This document shows positions 13,045 to 18,361 of a DNA stretch of 18,361 nucleotides, piece after piece. Origin of the DNA: RGIG8748 sp045578205. GTDB taxonomy: Bacteria; Bacillota; Clostridia; UMGS1810. A program made the position numbers and the translations under genes. Under the pieces are notes generated by a model. The model made no database searches. It was not told the origin of the DNA and worked only from the letters and a program-made list of their open reading frames with translations. The stretch is taken from assembly GCA_045578205.1 (NCBI GenBank), contig JAZNJU010000191.1:1-18361 (forward strand), read 5' to 3'. Positions within the stretch are counted from its first letter, which is position 1; each line of letters opens with the position of its first letter.

Positions 13045-16000
13045 CAGTATTTACACCATCCTTTGCTGATTTGAATGAGATATATGAGTTGGCGGATTCG
13101 CAGTTTATACCAAAATAGCCCTCACCGGTAACCGCCTCTGCCATATTGGTGTCTGTGCCTTCAAACAACACCTCACCATCTATAACAAGTTTGACATGAA
13201 CACCGTCCTCTGCATCAAGCACACTAAATTCCATATCGTACCATTTGTCCGGCTCCAGGGGATTGGGTATGGTATCCAGGAACAATGTTTTCTCCGCTTT
13301 CTCACTTTTTCTCTGGAATTCTATTACATCATCCTTCAGTACAAAGCCGTAATAATCATCATTGTATATTGCCGGATTTGACTGTCTTAATGTTACGAGT
13401 ATCCATCCGCCTGCCGCATCATACTTCATCTTAGTCTTTAATACAGAAGAATTTGTCATATTAAACGATGTTCTTATAACGGCTGCCTTGGGACCGAGTG
13501 TTATAACACCGTCCTCTACCGGCGGCTGGTTAACCCACAATGCGGGGAACTTAACCATGTCGCCCATATCTCTTACCCAGAGGCTCTCTGTATCCTGGTG
13601 ATTCTTTGCATCTGCAAACAGTTCATCAAGTTGAGTTGTGAGACTGTCTATGGTGCCCTGTGTTTTTTTGTTTGCCTTTGCCACACCCTCTGCCTGCTTT
13701 ATGACTATGCCAAGCTTTTCCGCATATTCCTTGTCGAAGCTTCCCGGTCCTTCTATACTTTGTACATAGTTATACATTTCCTTGGCTTCGGCAAGCGATT
13801 GATCGAAGGATTTCATACTAACCGTATCGTATTGCGCAGTTCTGAAAACATAGGGGAATTTGGATTTTACAGCAAGTGTTCCCTGTGTATGCATACCCTG
13901 CATGTGACCTTCTACTGTCCAATACAAAATTCTGTTTCCTGTAGGCAGGTCATTAATCATGACACCATTTTCGGGGGTATTCTTCTCGAATATGACATTT
14001 TGCATTTTATAGTCTGTTGCAATCTTAATTGTATAGTAATCTACACCGTCTATTCTGTCCCAAGTGAAGAATTCGTCTTTGTTTGTAACGTCAGTCTGAC
14101 CGTTTCTGGGGTAATAGAGCTTTATGGTATCCTCTGTTGCGGGGCTTGAAATCGGGCGTCCGACTTCTTCCATTATACCCGTTACCTCTTTAAGCCATGG
14201 ATACTCGTCGAGAACAGGACTGCCCTCGGGTATCTTGTAATTGTGGTTATCGGGGTCTTCAAAGGGCAGGCTCTCCACAGCAAAGTTGTTTTCTACAGTT
14301 GAAAACTCCCTGAACTTGGATTCGAATGTATAGTAAGCATCTCCCTCCTGCATATTCACAAAGAGATTGTCCCTTACAATATTGCCCTTTGGTGTACCAA
14401 AGGTAGGAGTCATAGTGTCTGCAAGTCCGGGATATCTTTCAAGATATATGGGATTGCGTCCGTACTGCATATAGTCTTCGTATGTAAGACCGCCGGGTTT
14501 GGCATAACCCTCCTGCCATCCACCCGTGTATCCTCTGTCGTCCATCCAGAGACCATGGTGGAGGTCTATAAAGAGATTGTTCCACACAGTGTTGTCCTGT
14601 CCGCCGCCTATCTGCAGGGCTTCGCCAGAATTCTTACCGATATTGTGGTGAGCAAACACACCCTGCTGAAGGTCGTCTATGTATAAACACTTGGTTCCTA
14701 TTGACTGCATTCTGAAGTATGACTGTACATCGTGAATATAGTTGTATGCAACATGGCTTCCGCGCTTTGCAGACCTTCCTCCGGTATAAATAGCAGCACC
14801 GTCGGAACCGTGATTCATAACATTATATATCTCATTGTATCTTATCATCTGGTCATTACCATAGTGCAGGATGGCTACATAAGGACAGTTATGAATGGTA
14901 TTGTATTCTGCATAATTCTCAACACCCTCCAACTGTATGGGCGGAGAGTAGCTTCTGGCTATAGTACCGTTTGTATAAAGTTCGTTCTGAATTATTTTCA
15001 TTCCGCCGCGCTCTAATGTATCGTAGTTACCTGCAAATACATCAATTCCGCTGGCACCGGTGTATTTTACAACGCAGTTGTATACAGTACAATCCTGACC
15101 GCCTTTAATGTAGACACCATTTATTCCTATGTTTGCAATCTCACAATTTTGTATATTGATGTTGTTGCAATCCATAAGTTGTATACCCATATGACGGCAA
15201 TTTTTAAAGGTGATACCGTCAAATGTTATATGGCTTGCATTTGTCATATCTAAAAAAGGATTCTTTAAAATAGCAATCTCTATATCGGCATCTTTTAAAT
15301 TGTAGGGCGGATAGTAGTAGAGCTTCATACTGCTTCTGTCTACAAAGTACTCTCCGGGGACATCCAGTTCCTCTATGAGGTTTTCTATATACCACCATCT
15401 GTCCTTATCGGCACCGTAACCGTTGGGCGTGGTTGTAAGAGAACCCTTCTTGGTATCAACAGAGATGAGTCCTGATTTCTCATACATAAATACATAGTAG
15501 AAAAAGCCGCTTACTACTGCGTCTGTGGCAGTTGTCCACCTTTCACCGGGAGCATCGCCATAGGAGATTTCCATGTTTTTGCCCGCATTACCTCTGGCAT
15601 ACACGGTTTCTATGGTTTTATAGCCTTCGTTGGGATATCTTGCAAGGGTCTGATAATCATCATTTACATACAGTCTGGCGTCATCTCTAAACTGGCTATC
15701 GTATGTCATACCTGTCCTATATGCTTCTACGGAGGTGATACCATACTTTTTAAGGTCAAGCTCGCCCACCTCGCCATGTGCGCTTTCGGGTATTTTTGCC
15801 AGCACATCGGGGTTTGTAACCTCGGAAAAGTCCTTGGGGTCGAGTTTAACAGATCCAAGGATGGTAACCTTTTCGCCATTGTAGGCTCTGTACACTATAG
15901 GTGCCTCGGCAGTACCCGAGTCGCTTTCGGTAAATGAAACACCGCTCGTGACTCTGTATTCACCTCCGCGGATGTTTACAATGATTTTCTTGTTCTGCGT

Positions 16001-16207
16001 GTTCTTTATTTCCAGTACTTTTTTTCGAGCACCTTCCATAGTGGCAAGCGGATGCTGCATGCTACCATCATTGCCGTCGTTACCGTCCGGGGCAACGAAG
16101 ATTTCTATACTGTCCTGCTCTGTTTCCGCTGCCACAGCAAGCACAGGCTGGAATGTCATAAGCGCAAGAGCAAAGACAAGTATGTACGAAATGATGCTTT
16201 TCTTCAT
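13037..16207 (-). CDS. Secreted right-handed parallel beta-helix protein, GH141-like, with C-terminal jelly-roll domain
   Basis: A 1056-residue exported enzyme candidate. A signal peptide (cleavage about residue 24-27) precedes IFVAPDGNDGNDGS..HPLATMEGARKKV and GGEYRV, the usual opening of this beta-helix family. The helix runs to about 640 with repeated N/G/I rungs (YNYIHDV, GGGQDN, WNNLF). D511-D512 (LYIDD) and D556-D557 (MDDRG) are the best candidate catalytic acids. A fibronectin-III-like domain follows (about 690-785), then a helical FIVAR-like linker and a LamG/DUF1080-like jelly roll (about 872-1052, KWYDMEFSV, VKLVIDGE), probably glycan-binding. GH141 members include an alpha-L-fucosidase and xylanases; I infer the family from motif pattern only. 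AAGGAGG precedes ATG 16207. The upstream paralogue ends 37 nt before, and the next SLH gene overlaps its stop. Confidence 0.87.
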   Translation of the reverse strand: MKKSIISYILVFALALMTFQPVLAVAAETEQDSIEIFVAPDGNDGNDGSMQHPLATMEGARKKVLEIKNTQNKKIIVNIRGGEYRVTSGVSFTESDSGTAEAPIVYRAYNGEKVTILGSVKLDPKDFSEVTNPDVLAKIPESAHGEVGELDLKKYGITSVEAYRTGMTYDSQFRDDARLYVNDDYQTLARYPNEGYKTIETVYARGNAGKNMEISYGDAPGERWTTATDAVVSGFFYYVFMYEKSGLISVDTKKGSLTTTPNGYGADKDRWWYIENLIEELDVPGEYFVDRSSMKLYYYPPYNLKDADIEIAILKNPFLDMTNASHITFDGITFKNCRHMGIQLMDCNNINIQNCEIANIGINGVYIKGGQDCTVYNCVVKYTGASGIDVFAGNYDTLERGGMKIIQNELYTNGTIARSYSPPIQLEGVENYAEYNTIHNCPYVAILHYGNDQMIRYNEIYNVMNHGSDGAAIYTGGRSAKRGSHVAYNYIHDVQSYFRMQSIGTKCLYIDDLQQGVFAHHNIGKNSGEALQIGGGQDNTVWNNLFIDLHHGLWMDDRGYTGGWQEGYAKPGGLTYEDYMQYGRNPIYLERYPGLADTMTPTFGTPKGNIVRDNLFVNMQEGDAYYTFESKFREFSTVENNFAVESLPFEDPDNHNYKIPEGSPVLDEYPWLKEVTGIMEEVGRPISSPATEDTIKLYYPRNGQTDVTNKDEFFTWDRIDGVDYYTIKIATDYKMQNVIFEKNTPENGVMINDLPTGNRILYWTVEGHMQGMHTQGTLAVKSKFPYVFRTAQYDTVSMKSFDQSLAEAKEMYNYVQSIEGPGSFDKEYAEKLGIVIKQAEGVAKANKKTQGTIDSLTTQLDELFADAKNHQDTESLWVRDMGDMVKFPALWVNQPPVEDGVITLGPKAAVIRTSFNMTNSSVLKTKMKYDAAGGWILVTLRQSNPAIYNDDYYGFVLKDDVIEFQRKSEKAEKTLFLDTIPNPLEPDKWYDMEFSVLDAEDGVHVKLVIDGEVLFEGTDTNMAEAVTGEGYFGINCESANSYISFKSAKDGVNTDE

Positions 16208-16244
16208 AAACTATAACCTCCTTGATGTTTTTTTAGTATATTAA

Positions 16245-18361
16245 TCAATTTTGGGGTATATATAACGGCTTTAAATCCGAATCCCAGAGGAAGGTTTCTA
16301 TTCTCCAGGTGCTTTCGGCATCATCGGGAACGGTGATGGAAACTGTCTGCTCCCTGTTTTCCGCAAAGTCGGAATCGAACCTCTGTGCAAGCTCCAGTCT
16401 GTTTTGCGGGGATTTTATCGCTACGAAAAGGTCTGCGGGATTAAAATAGCCTACAGAAAATCCGAGTTTGTCTGACTTTGGCATCGCAGTACCAATATTT
16501 TGTCTGGAATCGTTGTACGCCTGTACAGTTACATAATAGTCCGAGGCTGTGCCAAGACCTTCTATGAGAATACTGTTGTCCGTTGTGACGATGTTTTTGA
16601 CCGGGTAGTCCATAGAGGGATTGGTGCTTACTCTTACTCTGTAGTAATCTGCGTTGAAGCCTCTGTTCCATGCGAGGGCAAAAGAGTTTTCTTTGAGATT
16701 GCCTCCGGTTAGCATAACAAGACCATCTGCTTTTGTTACTTTAAGACCATCTTCAAAACTTGAAACATCGCTAAGTCCCGTATCTAATGTGGAAATATCC
16801 TTTAAACCGGGTATGGCTGTAAGTATGGCATCGCCATTGGATATCGTATAATCCTGATTTTGCGGAGATGCAAAGTTAACATTATCCGATGCAATGTTAT
16901 TTTCTATAGTGCTGTAATTTTTAAATGCATTTTTGATTTCCTCCTGCAATGCAGGGTTATCGACTGCAGAATCCACAAAGGTATATGACGGCTCTAAGAA
17001 AATGTTGCCCGAGTTTGCAATAAGGTTATCTTTAATAATGTTATTCTCGGGCTTGCCCATGTCCGTGCCCGCCTTAATGGTTCCGTCAGAATTAAAAACA
17101 TCTGCTATTGCGGGGTACCTCTCGGTATAGAGATCGTATGCTCCTTGTGTAAATAGTCTGTCGTAGGCTTTGTTGTATAAATTGCCGCCTTCTTCGACTT
17201 CGTATCTCTGATAGATGCCCTCCATGGCGCGCACGTGCAAATCTATGGCATAATTAACATTATAGAAGATATTATTTTCTACACGGTTGTCTCTGCCGCC
17301 TGCTATGGTAATGCCGAGTTTGGTATTTGCAATGGTATTGTGATGTACATTGTAACCGCTTTGAATATCGTCTATGTAAATAGCCTTAACATCATAGGTT
17401 CTGCCTGTATCCATCACAGAGTATATATCGTGAATATAGTTGTAGGCAATCTCCGTGCCTCTGTCTACAAAACTTCCGCCGCCGTAAACGGCACCCATAT
17501 CCGAGTTTTCAAAACCGGCATTGTGTACTTCGTTATAGAGAATTTTGTGGTCATTGCCGACAAAATGTATACCGAGACTGGGTGTGGAATGTACAAGGTT
17601 ACCGATTACATTAACCCCTACTCCGCCTACTATATCAATACCAACACTGGCAAAACCTTTGTGTATCATACCTGTGTTGTGTATATGATTGTTTATAATA
17701 GTGTGATTACAGGGTGTAAGAGTGTTCGGGTCGCCTCCGGAAACTAAGATACCGCCCGTGGAGGTCTGGGATATTTCACATCCCTGGACAAGGTTGTCGT
17801 GTCCACCCTTAATAACAATGGCATTTCTGCCCATGTTTTTCATATTGCAGTTAATGATATTAATATTACTGCTGTCTAATATTTCAAATGCTTCTATGCA
17901 TGTGTTTTCAAAATTAAGTCCTTCGAATGTAATATTCTCGCAGTTATTTACGGAGACTATACTGCGCGAGAGGAGTGCAAGTTCCAACTTTGCATCTTCA
18001 AAGCCCTTCATGGGATAGTAGTAGAGGACATCGTCTTTTGCACTATCGGTCCCATTCCTGTCTATAAACCATTCTCCGGGTATGTCAAGTTCTTCGATAA
18101 GGTTACATACATAATATCTTCCGTTATCTTCAGCGCCATAGTAAGTAGGGTCTGCTTCTAACATGTTAACATCGGTATATATCTTTCTCATCCAGGTTAT
18201 CTCATACGCCCAGGTATAGCGGATAAAGCCGCCGAGTGCGGCATCACTCGCCTCGGACCACCTTGATGCATCTGCCGTACCGCAATGGAATCTAAGTTTA
18301 TCGGAGCCGTAGGCGCCCTGTACGTAAACTTCTTCTATTCTTGCATATCCTGTATTGGGCC
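16245..18361 (-). CDS. Right-handed parallel beta-helix protein, GH141-like paralogue, 5' end beyond the window
   Basis: The frame is open to the right edge, giving at least 704 residues. The first methionine in the window (18191) is internal, because the codons before it (PNTGYARIEEVYVQG, then SRWSEASDAALGG) match the same region of the downstream paralogue (PNEGYKTIETVYARG). Beta-helix rungs include EISQTSTGGILVSGGDPNTL, YNYIHDI and GGRDNRVENN. The first acidic pair is kept (IDD, 17372-17367), but the residue aligned with D556 of the paralogue is His (17237-17235). A fibronectin-III-like domain and a C-terminal module ending TFLWDSDLKPL, a motif I associate with secreted clostridial proteins, follow. 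Signal peptide and N-terminus are not seen. It is the most upstream gene visible, so the promoter is outside the window. Confidence 0.86.
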   Translation of the reverse strand, partial: PNTGYARIEEVYVQGAYGSDKLRFHCGTADASRWSEASDAALGGFIRYTWAYEITWMRKIYTDVNMLEADPTYYGAEDNGRYYVCNLIEELDIPGEWFIDRNGTDSAKDDVLYYYPMKGFEDAKLELALLSRSIVSVNNCENITFEGLNFENTCIEAFEILDSSNINIINCNMKNMGRNAIVIKGGHDNLVQGCEISQTSTGGILVSGGDPNTLTPCNHTIINNHIHNTGMIHKGFASVGIDIVGGVGVNVIGNLVHSTPSLGIHFVGNDHKILYNEVHNAGFENSDMGAVYGGGSFVDRGTEIAYNYIHDIYSVMDTGRTYDVKAIYIDDIQSGYNVHHNTIANTKLGITIAGGRDNRVENNIFYNVNYAIDLHVRAMEGIYQRYEVEEGGNLYNKAYDRLFTQGAYDLYTERYPAIADVFNSDGTIKAGTDMGKPENNIIKDNLIANSGNIFLEPSYTFVDSAVDNPALQEEIKNAFKNYSTIENNIASDNVNFASPQNQDYTISNGDAILTAIPGLKDISTLDTGLSDVSSFEDGLKVTKADGLVMLTGGNLKENSFALAWNRGFNADYYRVRVSTNPSMDYPVKNIVTTDNSILIEGLGTASDYYVTVQAYNDSRQNIGTAMPKSDKLGFSVGYFNPADLFVAIKSPQNRLELAQRFDSDFAENREQTVSITVPDDAESTWRIETFLWDSDLKPLYIPQN

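Noticed and set aside
17235..17747. 170-residue plus-strand frame opposite the right-most beta-helix gene
   Set aside because: Its repeated V/I/N-rich content mirrors the beta-helix repeats on the other strand; no start signal.
16245..18191. Start of the right-most gene at the methionine at 18191
   Set aside because: The frame stays open to the window edge, and the residues before this methionine match the paralogue, so the methionine is internal.

Overview
The window looks like a piece of a Clostridia (Firmicutes) chromosome, probably a glycan-degrading gut or anaerobic lineage. The evidence is strong AGGAGG-type ribosome binding sites, S-layer homology (SLH) proteins, secreted parallel beta-helix enzymes with Gram-positive signal peptides, an AT-rich intergenic stretch and tightly packed co-directional genes. 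No marker gene fixes the genus.

Every convincing gene lies on the minus strand, so transcription runs from the right edge to a strong intrinsic terminator at 886-927. The order of transcription is: (i) a surface module at 18361-8402, made of two paralogous right-handed beta-helix proteins of a GH141-like type (the first cut by the window edge) and two secreted SLH proteins, the last three genes joined by 8-nt and 4-nt stop/start overlaps; (ii) a 95-nt gap holding a stable hairpin with a possible pseudoknot; (iii) a cytoplasmic module at 8306-960, made of a histidine phosphatase, a GH20 hexosaminidase-like enzyme, an AraC regulator, two Gfo/Idh/MocA oxidoreductases, a xylose-isomerase-like TIM barrel and a third, divergent Gfo/Idh/MocA protein. 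Gaps within this module are mostly 7-66 nt, so it is probably one operon.

The simplest reading is a glycan-utilisation locus. Surface enzymes and S-layer-attached proteins would act outside the cell. Inside, GH20 plus an oxidoreductase and TIM-barrel set would process imported amino-sugar or modified-sugar oligosaccharides under AraC control. Three Gfo/Idh/MocA proteins beside a xylose-isomerase-like protein resemble redox-assisted (3-keto) glycoside cleavage or C-deglycosylation systems of gut bacteria. That function is inference. No transporter is visible.

The left 880 bases hold no long gene. They contain two tail-to-tail tRNA-fMet-like sequences around a perfect bidirectional terminator, AT-rich DNA with weak hairpins, and a candidate 31-residue small ORF (716-811) just downstream of the operon terminator. 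Several genes have a non-ATG codon inside the ribosome binding site that would give a wrong upstream start; corrected starts are given.
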